NCBI GenBank assembly: GCA_900546665.1
Contig: URDY01000002.1
Span: 127,884 to 191,883 of the forward strand
DNA length: 64,000 bases
Reading direction: 5' to 3'
Source: an uncultured Paraprevotella sp.
GTDB taxonomy: Bacteria > Bacteroidota > Bacteroidia > Bacteroidales > Bacteroidaceae
In this document: positions 9,220 to 18,166 of the stretch, piece after piece
How the letters are laid out: each line of letters begins with the position of its first letter
How positions within the stretch are numbered: position 1 is the stretch's first letter
Notes under the pieces: generated by a model
Seen by the model: the letters and a program-made list of their open reading frames with translations, nothing else
Databases searched by the model: none
Told to the model about the DNA's origin: nothing
Translations under genes and position numbers: made by a program

Positions 9220-9915
9220 ATGAAAAAAATTCAGAAAATAATCCAATGGATTGTGCTCCTCTTTTTCGGGAGCACAATTTTTTTTGTGATACTATACCGT
9301 TTCGTTCCGGTTCCACTGACACCACTCATGATTATCAGATGCGTACAACAGGTGTCACGCGGTGAGCAGATCAGACTGAAACATCATTGGGTACCAATGG
9401 AAGATATTTCAAAATACCTTCCTGTAGCTGTCATGGCTTCTGAAGACCAGAGATTCCTGCAGCACCACGGTTTCGATGTCATAGAAATCCGTAATGCCAT
9501 CGAAGAAAAACTGGCGGGAGAACGCCAGCGTGGCGGTAGTACCATCAGTCAGCAAACAGCCAAGAATGTTTTTCTTTGGCCTGCATCTTCCTGGGTCAGA
9601 AAAGGCTTTGAAGTTTATTTTACGGCATTGATTGAATTATTCTGGACCAAAGAACGCATCATGGAAGTCTATTTGAATTCCATTGAAATGGGAGACGGTA
9701 TATATGGTGCGGAAGCTGTTGCACAACAACATTTCAACAGAACAGCCAAAGAACTGACCCGCACTAACTGCGCTTTAATAGCAGCCACACTACCCAATCC
9801 GCTTAAGTTCAGTTCAAAGTCACCCTCACGATATATCCTCCGACGTCAAACAGCCATCATGTACCAAATGAAGCACATAGACGTCATGGAGTGTCACAAA
9901 CAAAAGAAACCATAA
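9220..9915 (+). CDS. mtgA: Monofunctional biosynthetic peptidoglycan transglycosylase
   Basis: Polymerises lipid II into glycan strands at the outer face of the inner membrane. The 231-residue protein has one N-terminal membrane anchor (about 10-27) and a GT51 domain: the catalytic motif [14 protein letters not shown] carries the first Glu, followed by [30 protein letters not shown] and [15 protein letters not shown] sequence. No transpeptidase domain follows. The ATG at 9220 is needed to keep the membrane anchor. Codons 11-22 coincide with a perfect terminator hairpin plus eight T residues (9250-9285), see separate entry. Confidence 0.92.
   Translation: MKKIQKIIQWIVLLFFGSTIFFVILYRFVPVPLTPLMIIRCVQQVSRGEQIRLKHHWVPMEDISKYLPVAVMASEDQRFLQHHGFDVIEIRNAIEEKLAGERQRGGSTISQQTAKNVFLWPASSWVRKGFEVYFTALIELFWTKERIMEVYLNSIEMGDGIYGAEAVAQQHFNRTAKELTRTNCALIAATLPNPLKFSSKSPSRYILRRQTAIMYQMKHIDVMECHKQKKP
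9250..9285 (+). terminator. Intrinsic terminator inside the 5' coding part of mtgA
   Basis: Perfect 10-bp stem ATTGTGCTCC / GGAGCACAAT, 9-base loop, then eight T. It has every mark of a Rho-independent terminator, yet lies within codons 11-22 of mtgA. It probably ends most transcripts of the upstream lipoprotein gene and lets only read-through reach mtgA. Confidence 0.75.
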
Positions 9916-10101
9916 TATTATCTGTAATTGGCCGATACTGATACTGAATAAACGCAGATAGTACATACCAATTCAGAAGATCCAGACTGATGATTATTAC
10001 TGGAATCCGGTTTCTGTATTATCCAATGGAATTAATCGGATACCATATACCATTATCAGCAATAGCAATCAGATCATAAAACGAGGTTTTATTACTATAA
10101 C
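9916..10101. other. Intergenic region after mtgA
   Basis: About 190 bases, A/T rich, with no reading frame or hairpin that I can support. The rest of the gap up to 10425 holds the small RNA and its promoter, and an AT-rich stretch containing repeated GTTGCATCA-like words near 10345 and 10420. Confidence 0.5.
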
Positions 10102-10247
10102 AAAAAAGATCGGCTTACGCTGCCCCCCGCAGCCAGCCGATCCATTAGAATCTTTTCCTAAAAACTAATCTTTTACTAAAACTAACCCTAAAATTCTAAC
10201 CTAAAACTTAACCTAATCTATTATATATCATTATACCTAAAAATAAC
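10102..10247 (-). ncRNA. Candidate small RNA, about 145 nt
   Basis: On the minus strand a complete transcription unit is visible with no reading frame longer than 16 codons. A TTGG and a TACCTTTG -7 box (10253-10260) are spaced by about 20 bases. The end is a strong terminator: GATCGGCT / AGCCGATC outer stem (10108-10115 with 10135-10142), an inner GCTG / CAGC stem, then six T. Between them the RNA is A/U rich and unstructured-looking, with nine UUAG words, many as UUUUAG or GGUUAG. It could be an independent RNA or the 3' tail of the MATE transcript. I do not recognise it as a known family. Confidence 0.55.
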
Positions 10248-10252
10248 TGATG

Positions 10253-10260
10253 CAAAGGTA
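10253..10260 (-). promoter_or_regulatory. -7 box of the small RNA
   Basis: TACCTTTG on the minus strand with TTGG about 20 bases upstream, one of the better promoters in the window. Confidence 0.6.
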
Positions 10261-10425
10261 GGCTGTCTTACGGATCTGTCCAATAAGGTATGTTTCCAAA
10301 TATCCCAAATATGTTTCATCATTGTTTTTTATATATTTTCTGATATAAAAATTGTTGCATCAATTTTGTATTAATACAACATAACTATTTGAATTTCAAA
10401 TCATACCAACATAACAAATGTTGCA

Positions 10426-11787
10426 TCAGATAGTTTTAGACCGCCACTTGCCATTACGGATATAAAGATAACTGAACAACAGAATAAAGAAGCCATATAC
10501 ATGCTCTGAAGTCCAGCACCAGGCTACATCCAATCGCAAATGGACTATAATAACATAAATGTATAAAACATAAATAAGAAGAGTAAACAGCTCCAATACA
10601 AAAGCCATACGTGTATTTCCTGTTCCTGAAACAGCCTGAAAAAAGATATTACCGGGGACTATCAGCAACAAAGTTGTGCAATACACCCACAAGGAAGGAA
10701 CTGAAGCCTGAAGCAAATCCGGAATATCCGTATATACACTTAAAATCACCTGAGGAAACAGAGCATACAACAATGAAACCGGCAATACGATAGCGTAAGC
10801 CAAACCAATATGCTGCCGAATAGTATAAGACACATATTCATCTTTTCCCGCACCGATCATATTACTGATCAGAGCACTTCCTGTAGAAGCAAAAGCTGCC
10901 ACAACCATAAACAGAAGACCGGAAATACTTCGAATAATATTGGTTATAGCCAATGCCCTCTCACCTAAATGCTCTACAAACAAGAAAAACAGAAACCAAG
11001 TGGAAAGTGAAACAAAATTCTGAATCATGGTCCAAAAAGATACAGTCAGTATTCTAGCCAGTTTTTTCCGGTCAAAACGACAGATCCTGTTAAGCCCATA
11101 TTTTTGCAGATCCACCTGCTTCAAGGTATAAACGATAAAAAACACAAGCGACACCAGCTCTGCCAAAGAAGAACCGATAGCCGCCCCGGCTATACCCAGG
11201 CGGGGAAAACCCATCTTACCATTGATAAGAATATAATTGAATACAATATTGGAGAGTACCATAACGAGCGAATTCAACGTAAGCGTTTTCGTCTGAGTTG
11301 TACCTATAAAAAAGGCACGGAACATCACCGCTGCAAACGAAAAGAAAAAACCATATACCCGCCAGTCCAGATAACTCTTGGTTGCCGCATAAATGTGAGA
11401 AGAAGACAATATGGATGGCAATACCAAAGGAGTCATAGATTTGGTAATAATAAAAATGACCAAAGCCATAATTCCCATAAAATACAATCCCTGATAGAAT
11501 ATGCCGCCAACCTCTTCAAAATGCCCTTCTCCATTCCGACGTGCCATCAGGATCTGCGCTCCCACGCTAAATCCGAAACCGACCATAAACAAAGAAAGGT
11601 AATAAATTCCGGCAATTGCCGAAGCACCAAGTTCAACTTCACCAACCCTTCCCAGAAAAGCCGTATCTGTCATACCAATCATTTGCTCCATCAGCAAACT
11701 GACCAATATGGGAAATGCTATTTTGAAAATCTCCCGATGAGAATAAAGCCCGGTCGGACGTACCGCATTACGTTTAATTGCATTCAT
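10426..11787 (-). CDS. MATE family efflux transporter
   Basis: Integral inner membrane protein of 453 residues with about 12 hydrophobic segments in two six-helix halves. The first half has the family pattern EIFKIAFPILVSLLMEQMIGMTDTAFLG near the N-terminus (residues 19-46), including the conserved Asp of helix 1-2. MATE proteins export drugs or metabolites in exchange for Na+ or H+; the DinF/NorM-like length fits, but no substrate can be inferred. It lies downstream of tRNA-Ser on the same strand and is separated from it by a terminator, so it needs its own promoter, which I could not identify with confidence. Confidence 0.88.
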   Translation of the reverse strand: MNAIKRNAVRPTGLYSHREIFKIAFPILVSLLMEQMIGMTDTAFLGRVGEVELGASAIAGIYYLSLFMVGFGFSVGAQILMARRNGEGHFEEVGGIFYQGLYFMGIMALVIFIITKSMTPLVLPSILSSSHIYAATKSYLDWRVYGFFFSFAAVMFRAFFIGTTQTKTLTLNSLVMVLSNIVFNYILINGKMGFPRLGIAGAAIGSSLAELVSLVFFIVYTLKQVDLQKYGLNRICRFDRKKLARILTVSFWTMIQNFVSLSTWFLFFLFVEHLGERALAITNIIRSISGLLFMVVAAFASTGSALISNMIGAGKDEYVSYTIRQHIGLAYAIVLPVSLLYALFPQVILSVYTDIPDLLQASVPSLWVYCTTLLLIVPGNIFFQAVSGTGNTRMAFVLELFTLLIYVLYIYVIIVHLRLDVAWCWTSEHVYGFFILLFSYLYIRNGKWRSKTI

Positions 11788-11823
11788 GTGCGTTCTGAAA
11801 TAAGAATCAAGTTAGACAATAAA

Positions 11824-11863
11824 AAAAGAAGAGTTTTACAATATTTGCAAAAACTCTTCTTTT
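11824..11863 (-). terminator. Terminator of tRNA-Ser
   Basis: Stem AAAAGAAGAGTTTT / AAAACTCTTCTTTT just downstream of the tRNA, ending in T residues on the minus strand. Confidence 0.8.
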
Positions 11864-11873
11864 AAATTCCTTG

Positions 11874-11958
11874 CGGAAAGGGAGGGATTCGAACCCCCGG
11901 TGCCTCTCAGCACGGCGGTTTTCAAGACCGCTGTAATCGACCACTCTACCACCTTTCC
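11874..11958 (-). tRNA. tRNA-Ser (anticodon UGA)
   Basis: On the minus strand the 85-nt sequence folds as a class II tRNA: acceptor GGAAAGG / CCTTTCC with discriminator G, anticodon stem CGGTC / GACCG-type pairing around loop CTTGAAA (anticodon TGA), a long variable arm (GTGCTGAGAGGCAC) and a T-arm with GGTTCGAATCC. The long variable arm and UGA anticodon identify serine. CCA is not encoded. Confidence 0.96.
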
Positions 11959-11998
11959 AAACTTCTTTGTCAAGAAGACTTTGTTTTCGAAAGCGATG

Positions 11999-12006
11999 CA
12001 AAGGTA
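11999..12006 (-). promoter_or_regulatory. -7 box of tRNA-Ser promoter
   Basis: TACCTTTG on the minus strand, 41 bases upstream of the mature tRNA. Confidence 0.65.
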
Positions 12007-12099
12007 CTGCTTTTTTTTGAATATGCAAAAACTTTCGTCTATTTTTTAATAAAAAGATTTATCAGATTTAGCTAAACCACTATGAATGACACAGATAAA

Positions 12100-12303
12100 T
12101 CATCTTAATTTATCCGACAAAACTTTCTTGAAAAGCTCCGTTTGCTCCAAAATCTGCTCATCGCCCGCTTCCGGATGTGTCAATATCCAATATGCCTTAA
12201 AAGCTTCTATTGCCTTCATACGGGCCATAGACTTTCCTGCCTGCAAACCGCTGTGATAAGGATTATGTGGCAACAAGCTTCTATTAAAATTACCATCACT
12301 CAT
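12100..12303 (-). CDS. Small conserved-looking hypothetical protein, 67 aa
   Basis: Soluble, charged protein with no membrane segment. It begins MSDGNFNRSLLPHNPYHSG and continues as two probable helices rich in Ala, Lys and Glu. It is supported as a gene by a good -7 box at 12355-12362 and a leader of about 50 bases. I do not recognise a function. Its stop lies 140 bases before the tRNA promoter on the same strand. Confidence 0.65.
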   Translation of the reverse strand: MSDGNFNRSLLPHNPYHSGLQAGKSMARMKAIEAFKAYWILTHPEAGDEQILEQTELFKKVLSDKLR

Positions 12304-12354
12304 AGGTTGTCATCTTATATTTGTTATAAAAATGAATCTGAGACACAATGAGGA

Positions 12355-12362
12355 CAAAAATA
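12355..12362 (-). promoter_or_regulatory. -7 box of the 67-aa protein gene
   Basis: TATTTTTG on the minus strand, exact TAnnTTTG fit. Confidence 0.6.
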
Positions 12363-12489
12363 CAATTTTTTATTGGATTAAGCCTCTTTACTCCCTATAT
12401 ATTTCTGTCATTAATCCTATTCACCCGTTATTTACCCATCTTGTCTGCAAACATCAGGAACAACATCCGTTCATTTAAATCAAAATAAC

Positions 12490-12497
12490 TATCTTTG
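12490..12497 (+). promoter_or_regulatory. -7 box of trkH promoter
   Basis: TATCTTTG, 35 bases before the trkH start. Confidence 0.65.
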
Positions 12498-12532
12498 CAA
12501 TGATGATATAAGTTCTATAAAAAGAAAAAACA

Positions 12533-14038
12533 ATGAACAGTTCAAATTCGGTGAAACTACATCACACAAAAACTCAATTGAACCACATCATAAATATCAA
12601 GAAAATCTCTCAAATTCTGGGTATACTGTTATGGGTAGAAAGCAGTTTGTTCTTGCTATGCATGTGCGTATCTTTGTATTATCATGAAAGCAGCTACAAG
12701 GCTTTTCTTTATACTTTTGGTATCAACATTGTTGTTGGTGGACTTCTCATGCTGTACGGAAAAGGAGCACACAACAGAGTGAACCGTCGGGACGGTTACT
12801 GCATTGTCACCCTAACATGGATTCTTTCTTCACTGTCTGGCATGCTGCCATTTATGTTAAGTGGCGAAATCCCTACCGCCGCCAATGCTTTTTTCGAAAC
12901 GATGTCAGGTTTTACAACGACAGGAGCCACCATTCTTAACGACATTGAATCCCTCTCCCATGGCATGCTTTTCTGGCGCAGTCTCATCCAATGGATAGGT
13001 GGTCTTGGCATGGTCTGCTTTACCATTGCCATTCTACCCATTTTTGGAGGAAGCAACCAACAACTGTTTTCTGCAGAAGCAACAGGTGTTACCCACGATA
13101 AGATACATCCTAAAATCAGTGTCATGACGAAATGGATATGGACCATTTATGCTATACTGACCATCACATTGATTATTCTTTTGCTGATCGGAGGCATGGA
13201 TCTCTTTGATGCGGTCTGTCACGCATTCTGTACGACAGCTACCGGAGGTTATTCAACCAAACAAGCCAGTGTAGCCCACTGGAACTCCCCTTTTATCGAG
13301 TATGTCATTTCCATCTTCATGATTCTTTCGTGCATTAACTTTTCCCTTTATTTTGCCTGCATGAAAGGAAATTTTAAAAGACTGCTCCGCGACAGCGAAG
13401 TGAAATGGTTCATAGGCTCCATTACAGTCATCACTTTTTTTATCACCATCGGATTAATATACCAACGGGGTTATGATTTTGAACTGGCTTTCAGGAGAGC
13501 TCTGTTTCAGGTAACATCCATACACACCTCATGCGGGTTTGCTACAGATGACTACAATTTATGGCCGACTTATACATGGATGCTTCTATTGTTTGCCATG
13601 CTCTCCGGAGGATGTACAGGATCTACCGGAGGTGGTATCAAGAATATGCGAATTTTGATTCTTTATTATAATATTGTCAACGAATTCAAACGCCTCATTC
13701 ACCCGAATGCCGTACTTCCCATACGAATCAATCGCCATGTATTGCCACAAGCAACCATCAACGCCGTAGTCACATTTACGATTGTCTACATGCTGTGCGC
13801 ATTCGTCGGTTGGATTGCACTCATGCTCATGGGTATCAATTTTATGGAAGCTTTAAGCCTGATAATCTCAAGCTTGGGCAACGTAGGACCAGGTCTCGGC
13901 ATATACGGACCAGCCTTTTCATGGGACAACATGCCGGATCTGGCCAAATGGATGCTTTCATTTTTCATGCTAATCGGACGTTTGGAGTTATTCAGCGTAC
14001 TTGTACTCTTCAGCCCGGCTTTCTGGAAAGAATGGTAA
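12533..14038 (+). CDS. trkH: Potassium uptake channel subunit TrkH
   Basis: Inner membrane K+ uptake protein of 501 residues with repeated M1-P-M2 units. The four selectivity-filter loops are visible: GFTTTGATIL, FCTTATGGYSTK, IHTSCGFATDD and SSLGNVGPGLG, each with the conserved Gly. Length fits the TrkH/KtrB family. The cytoplasmic NAD-binding gating subunit TrkA is usually close by but is not in this window. cysQ follows after 21 bases and is probably co-transcribed. Confidence 0.93.
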   Translation: MNSSNSVKLHHTKTQLNHIINIKKISQILGILLWVESSLFLLCMCVSLYYHESSYKAFLYTFGINIVVGGLLMLYGKGAHNRVNRRDGYCIVTLTWILSSLSGMLPFMLSGEIPTAANAFFETMSGFTTTGATILNDIESLSHGMLFWRSLIQWIGGLGMVCFTIAILPIFGGSNQQLFSAEATGVTHDKIHPKISVMTKWIWTIYAILTITLIILLLIGGMDLFDAVCHAFCTTATGGYSTKQASVAHWNSPFIEYVISIFMILSCINFSLYFACMKGNFKRLLRDSEVKWFIGSITVITFFITIGLIYQRGYDFELAFRRALFQVTSIHTSCGFATDDYNLWPTYTWMLLLFAMLSGGCTGSTGGGIKNMRILILYYNIVNEFKRLIHPNAVLPIRINRHVLPQATINAVVTFTIVYMLCAFVGWIALMLMGINFMEALSLIISSLGNVGPGLGIYGPAFSWDNMPDLAKWMLSFFMLIGRLELFSVLVLFSPAFWKEW

Positions 14039-14059
14039 CTCAAACTTATATACATATAT

Positions 14060-14866
14060 ATGCAAAACATCATTTTACAATGCGCCATAAAGGCCGCTTT
14101 ACTGGCGGGTCAGGATATTCTTGACGTATACAATGACCCGAACGCAGACTTTAATATTGAACGTAAGGCAGACAATTCTCCCCTGACCATTGCTGACCGT
14201 TTGTCACACAAAAGAATTGCCAGCCTGCTTAAAGAGACGCCTTATCCTATCCTTAGCGAAGAAGGCAAACTTGATGATTACCAGACTCGCAAAGAATGGA
14301 ATATACTTTGGATTGTCGACCCGTTGGATGGCACAAAAGAGTTCATCAAACGTAATGGTGAATTTACAGTCAATATTGCATTAGTCAAGGACAGCAAACC
14401 TGTACTTGGCGTCATATACGTACCGGTTACCCGTGAACTTTATTTTGCGGAAGAAACAACCGGAGCATATAAAATAAACAATATAGATTCATCCGAGGCA
14501 GATACTGACCTGAAAACCCTTATCAGCCAAGCCGCACCACTTCCCTTACCACAATCTCAACGGCACTTCACAATTGTAGCCTCCCGTTCACACCTTTCTC
14601 CGGAAACGGAAAGTTACATAGAGAAACTAAAACAAATCCATTCGGATGTAGACCTTATTTCCAGCGGCAGTTCATTAAAGATCTGTAGAGTGGCAGAAGG
14701 AAATGCAGACATCTATCCCAGATTTGCACCTACGATGGAATGGGATACCGCTGCAGGTCACGCCATCGCTAAAGCTGCCGGTAAGGACATATACCATACT
14801 GATGAAAAGACTCCTCTTGAATACAATAAGGAAAATCTGCTGAATCCTTGGTTTATTGTCAAATAA
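14060..14866 (+). CDS. cysQ: 3'(2'),5'-bisphosphate nucleotidase
   Basis: Hydrolyses 3'-phosphoadenosine 5'-phosphate from sulfate assimilation to AMP. The 268-residue protein belongs to the inositol monophosphatase-like superfamily: metal-binding LSEEGK (about residue 70), WIVDPLDGTKEFIKRNGEFT (90-109) and the C-terminal WDTAAGHAIAKAAG. The last part of the first motif and the GT-K-EF sequence are typical of CysQ rather than of inositol monophosphatase. It follows trkH closely; a lithium/sodium-sensitive enzyme next to a K+ transporter may be coincidental. Confidence 0.9.
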   Translation: MQNIILQCAIKAALLAGQDILDVYNDPNADFNIERKADNSPLTIADRLSHKRIASLLKETPYPILSEEGKLDDYQTRKEWNILWIVDPLDGTKEFIKRNGEFTVNIALVKDSKPVLGVIYVPVTRELYFAEETTGAYKINNIDSSEADTDLKTLISQAAPLPLPQSQRHFTIVASRSHLSPETESYIEKLKQIHSDVDLISSGSSLKICRVAEGNADIYPRFAPTMEWDTAAGHAIAKAAGKDIYHTDEKTPLEYNKENLLNPWFIVK

Positions 14867-14872
14867 AAAAGG

Positions 14873-14914
14873 AAAAGGCCTGTCTGTATATGATTTTTAC
14901 AGACAGGCCTTTTC
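14873..14914. terminator. Bidirectional terminator between cysQ and pbuX
   Basis: Perfect 16-bp stem AAAAGGCCTGTCTGTA / TACAGACAGGCCTTTT with a 9-base loop, between convergent genes. Confidence 0.9.
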
Positions 14915-14935
14915 TCAATATCCACTTACACTATT

Positions 14936-16267
14936 TTAATCTTCTTTTATTCTGATTACAGCATTGGCTATAATGGCTGTCAGACCTCCGGTTGTAATAC
15001 CGGAAGAGAAGATATTACGCAATGTTTCGGGTAACTGACACAGAATATCAGGAACCAATTCCACACTTAATCCAAAAGAAAAACTCAAGGCCATTACAAG
15101 AGTGGCTTTCCGATTAATCTTCTGAGAAGCAATGATTCGTATACCCGCAGCTGCAACCGTACCAAACATGAGTAAGGTTGCTCCACCCAATACAGGTTCC
15201 GGCATAAGGGAAAAGACCAATCCTACAGCTGGAAACAAGCCTAAAAGTATCAGGAAACCTGCGATGTAATAACCTACATAACGACTGGCTACTCCTGTCA
15301 ACTGAATCATTCCGTTATTTTGAGCAAAAATAGAATTGGGAAAAGAATTGAAGACTCCTGCCAGCATTGAATTAAATCCATCAGCCAGGATACCGCCTGA
15401 AGCACGTTTCACAAAAACTTTTCCCTCTACAGGTTCTCCGGAAATCAATGAATTGGCTGTAATATCACCATATGCTTCAATAGCGGTTATCAAATAAACA
15501 AGTCCTAATGCGATTATGGCCGAAATATCAAATGACAAACCATATTTAAAAGGAACAGGAATATTAAAACCGCCATAACTCTGCACTGATGAAAAATCTA
15601 CCATACCCATGAACCAGGCAACCACATAACCGACTACCAGTCCGATAACTATTGAACTCATGCGCAAATAGCGGTTGGAACTTCTGTTGAAAAAGATAAT
15701 CAACACCAGAACCATAGCAGCCAGACCAATATTTCTTAAAGAACCGAAAGTACCGTCAGCCTGTGCCGCAGCACCACCGCCACACGCAGAAATACCCACC
15801 TTCACCAGGCTCATACCGATCAGGGTCACAACAATTCCTGATACCAAAGGAGTTATTATCTTACGGGTGTATTTCAGGACCCGACTGATCAACATCTCTA
15901 CTGTTGAAGCTGCCATACAGGCACCGAAGATAGAAGCAAGGCCTCCTGTCAGTCCGGCTGAAATTATAGGTCCGATAAACGAAAAGCTTGTACCTTGTAT
16001 ACAAAGCAACCCTGTTCCGATAGGACCAATTCGCCGACACTGTATAAATGTAGATACTCCCGATGCAAACAAGGCCATTGATACCAGGAATCCAGTTGTT
16101 TCCAGATCCAGTTTCAATGCGCCGGCAATGATCAACGGCGGTGTTATAATAGCAACAAAAATAGCCAGAAGGTGTTGCAATGCCGCAAAAAGCGTATCTT
16201 TCAATGGCGGACGATCCTCAAGACCATAAATCAAACCGGTATCCTTATTCGTTTTATTCTCTTCCAT
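14936..16267 (-). CDS. pbuX: NCS2 family permease, probably xanthine permease
   Basis: Inner membrane symporter of 443 residues with about 14 hydrophobic segments. The NAT/NCS2 signature is present as QNNGMIQLTG (about residue 315), and the other conserved Gln-containing helix lies near IQGTSFSFIGP (about 88). The family imports xanthine, uric acid or uracil with H+. The gene lies 24 bases behind xpt on the same strand, which makes xanthine the best guess; uric acid is an alternative. Transcribed from the xpt promoter and ended by the terminator at 14873-14914. Confidence 0.85.
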   Translation of the reverse strand: MEENKTNKDTGLIYGLEDRPPLKDTLFAALQHLLAIFVAIITPPLIIAGALKLDLETTGFLVSMALFASGVSTFIQCRRIGPIGTGLLCIQGTSFSFIGPIISAGLTGGLASIFGACMAASTVEMLISRVLKYTRKIITPLVSGIVVTLIGMSLVKVGISACGGGAAAQADGTFGSLRNIGLAAMVLVLIIFFNRSSNRYLRMSSIVIGLVVGYVVAWFMGMVDFSSVQSYGGFNIPVPFKYGLSFDISAIIALGLVYLITAIEAYGDITANSLISGEPVEGKVFVKRASGGILADGFNSMLAGVFNSFPNSIFAQNNGMIQLTGVASRYVGYYIAGFLILLGLFPAVGLVFSLMPEPVLGGATLLMFGTVAAAGIRIIASQKINRKATLVMALSFSFGLSVELVPDILCQLPETLRNIFSSGITTGGLTAIIANAVIRIKED

Positions 16268-16291
16268 ATCTTTTTAATCTCAATCAAATGC

Positions 16292-16861
16292 TTATTCTTT
16301 AATCTTAATCTGACAATTATCCAGACTTTCAATGATAGCCAGTGATTCTACATGAATGCCTTGTTCTCTCAGGAAGTCTCCACCATGCTGAAATGACTTT
16401 TCTATCAGAAATCCCATCCCTGTCAGTTCAGCACCCGACTGATTGACCAAATCGATAATACCCTTTGCTGCATTACCATTTGCTAAAAAATCATCAATGA
16501 AAAGGACCTTGTCACCCGGATGAAGATAATCCTTGCAGACACAAACATCATACGTATTGTTTTTCGTAAAGGAAAAGACTTTGGTAGACAACATGTTCTC
16601 CATTGTACTGGGTTTCTTCTTCTTGGCAAAAACTACCGGTAATTCCAAAAGATAGCCCACCATTATAGCCGGTGCGATACCACTGGCCTCTATCGTCAAT
16701 ATCTTATTGATATTGGTGCCGGCAAACCGTCTTACGAACTCTACTGCCATTGATTTCATCAATATCGGATCCATCTGATGATTGATAAAATTATCTACTT
16801 TAAGGATTCCTCCTTCAAAGCATCTCCCGTCACGTAAAATACGTTCTTTTAGTGCCTTCAT
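16292..16861 (-). CDS. xpt: Xanthine phosphoribosyltransferase
   Basis: Transfers phosphoribose from PRPP to xanthine, making XMP. The 189-residue protein carries the PRPP-binding loop [14 protein letters not shown] (about 128-141) with the paired Asp, and the N-terminal region [22 protein letters not shown] found in the Bacillus-type Xpt. Start at 16861 is supported by a -7 box at 16910-16917. I see no purine riboswitch in the leader of about 45 bases. Forms a salvage unit with the downstream permease. Confidence 0.93.
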   Translation of the reverse strand: MKALKERILRDGRCFEGGILKVDNFINHQMDPILMKSMAVEFVRRFAGTNINKILTIEASGIAPAIMVGYLLELPVVFAKKKKPSTMENMLSTKVFSFTKNNTYDVCVCKDYLHPGDKVLFIDDFLANGNAAKGIIDLVNQSGAELTGMGFLIEKSFQHGGDFLREQGIHVESLAIIESLDNCQIKIKE

Positions 16862-16909
16862 AATGCGTCTAATCTATGTTCTGGATTCTAAAAAATAAAT
16901 TTGAAGCGG

Positions 16910-16917
16910 CAAAGTTA
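16910..16917 (-). promoter_or_regulatory. -7 box of xpt-pbuX promoter
   Basis: TAACTTTG on the minus strand, 48 bases before the start codon. Confidence 0.65.
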
Positions 16918-16956
16918 CAAAACTTTAACGACATATAACCAGATTTACATTATTTT

Positions 16957-18150
16957 CTATGCAGGAAAAACAACTTTATCCAGTATTCCATTCAAGCAGG
17001 CTATTGCCACACCATAATTAGTCACAGGTACGCCGGATGCCTGCAACTGATGCACTCTGGCCATCACCTGACGACGTGTGAACATGCAGGCACCACAATG
17101 TATGACCAGATCATAGTCTGAAAGATCTTTCGGGAAGTCATGACCGGAAACGTGATCAATGTGAATCTGTGCTCCCAGGCGTTTCCTCAACAAAGCAGGC
17201 AATTTAACCCTGCCTATATCTTCGTGCTGTGGCACATGAGTACAAGCCTCAGCTATCAGTATACGTGCATCTGAAGATAATCGACGCAACGCTTCCGCAC
17301 CACGGAGAAAAACGTTCAGATCTCCTTTATGACGAGCAAATAAAATGGAAAAGGACGTCAGTTTACTCTCAGGAGGACACAGGCGTTCCACCTGAGAAAA
17401 GACCTGCGAATCCGTTATGATCAACGCCGGCGGATTTTTCAACGCTTGCAACATGGCTGGAAGCTTGTCTGTCGTACAACTGAAAATCAGACATTTTTTT
17501 TCTAGAAGGTTACGCATGGTCTGAACCTGCGGTAAGATCAAGCGTCCTTTTGGAGCCTGTATGTCCTGCGGCATGACCAACAAAACCGTATCCCCCTCGT
17601 GAACCAATGAAGCGGTCAAATCATCATATTCCGACTGTTGACCATATACTTCGGACATCGCAAGCCGAAGCCGGTCGAGTCCCAGACCTGACTTCACTGA
17701 GATCCGCAGAAAATCACGCCCCAGTCTGGAAATCCATCTGTTCAGATCAGTCTCATCAGACTGCTCTTTGTCATTATATAAACAGATGACAGGAATTTCC
17801 TCTTTTCTGAATAAAGCCAGCCATTCCTGTTCAAAATCCACATTATCGGGACATCCGGATACCATAAGTAAAGCCAGATCCATTCTTTTCGACAAGTTTC
17901 GCGTATGAGCAACCCTCAACTCACCCAGCTCACCGTTGTCGTCATAACCGGCCGTATCAACAATGACGGCTGCTCCGATACCCGGTAACTCCATATTCTT
18001 ATAAACTGCATCCGTAGTAGTACCCGGCACATCCGACACGATGGCCACTTGCTGGCCTGTCAAAGCATTGACCAGAGAAGACTTGCCTACATTTCTCCGT
18101 CCGAACAGTCCGATATGGAATCTGTTTGACCGTGGTGTTTCTTCTTTCAT
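16957..18150 (-). CDS. hydF: [FeFe]-hydrogenase maturation GTPase HydF
   Basis: Scaffold on which the 2Fe subcluster is finished before transfer to the hydrogenase. The 397-residue protein has an N-terminal GTPase domain (GRRNVGKSSLVNALTG, DVPGTTTD, DTAGYDD, YNDKEQSD), a dimerisation domain, and a C-terminal FeS domain with the cluster-binding residues CTHVPQHED and, 40-odd residues on, HCGACMF. ATG at 18150 is preferred: it follows the hydG stop by 16 bases, whereas an in-frame ATG at 18183 would overlap hydG. Last gene of hydE-hydG-hydF. Confidence 0.95.
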   Translation of the reverse strand: MKEETPRSNRFHIGLFGRRNVGKSSLVNALTGQQVAIVSDVPGTTTDAVYKNMELPGIGAAVIVDTAGYDDNGELGELRVAHTRNLSKRMDLALLMVSGCPDNVDFEQEWLALFRKEEIPVICLYNDKEQSDETDLNRWISRLGRDFLRISVKSGLGLDRLRLAMSEVYGQQSEYDDLTASLVHEGDTVLLVMPQDIQAPKGRLILPQVQTMRNLLEKKCLIFSCTTDKLPAMLQALKNPPALIITDSQVFSQVERLCPPESKLTSFSILFARHKGDLNVFLRGAEALRRLSSDARILIAEACTHVPQHEDIGRVKLPALLRKRLGAQIHIDHVSGHDFPKDLSDYDLVIHCGACMFTRRQVMARVHQLQASGVPVTNYGVAIACLNGILDKVVFPA

Positions 18151-18166
18151 AATTAATTCATGATGA

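Noticed and set aside
11104..11865. 253-codon frame opposite the MATE gene.
   Set aside because: Antisense to a clear membrane transporter, very basic, no known domain, and it runs into the tRNA terminator.
16862..16956. Purine riboswitch in front of xpt-pbuX, as in Bacillus.
   Set aside because: The leader is only about 45 bases from the -7 box and shows no aptamer-like fold.
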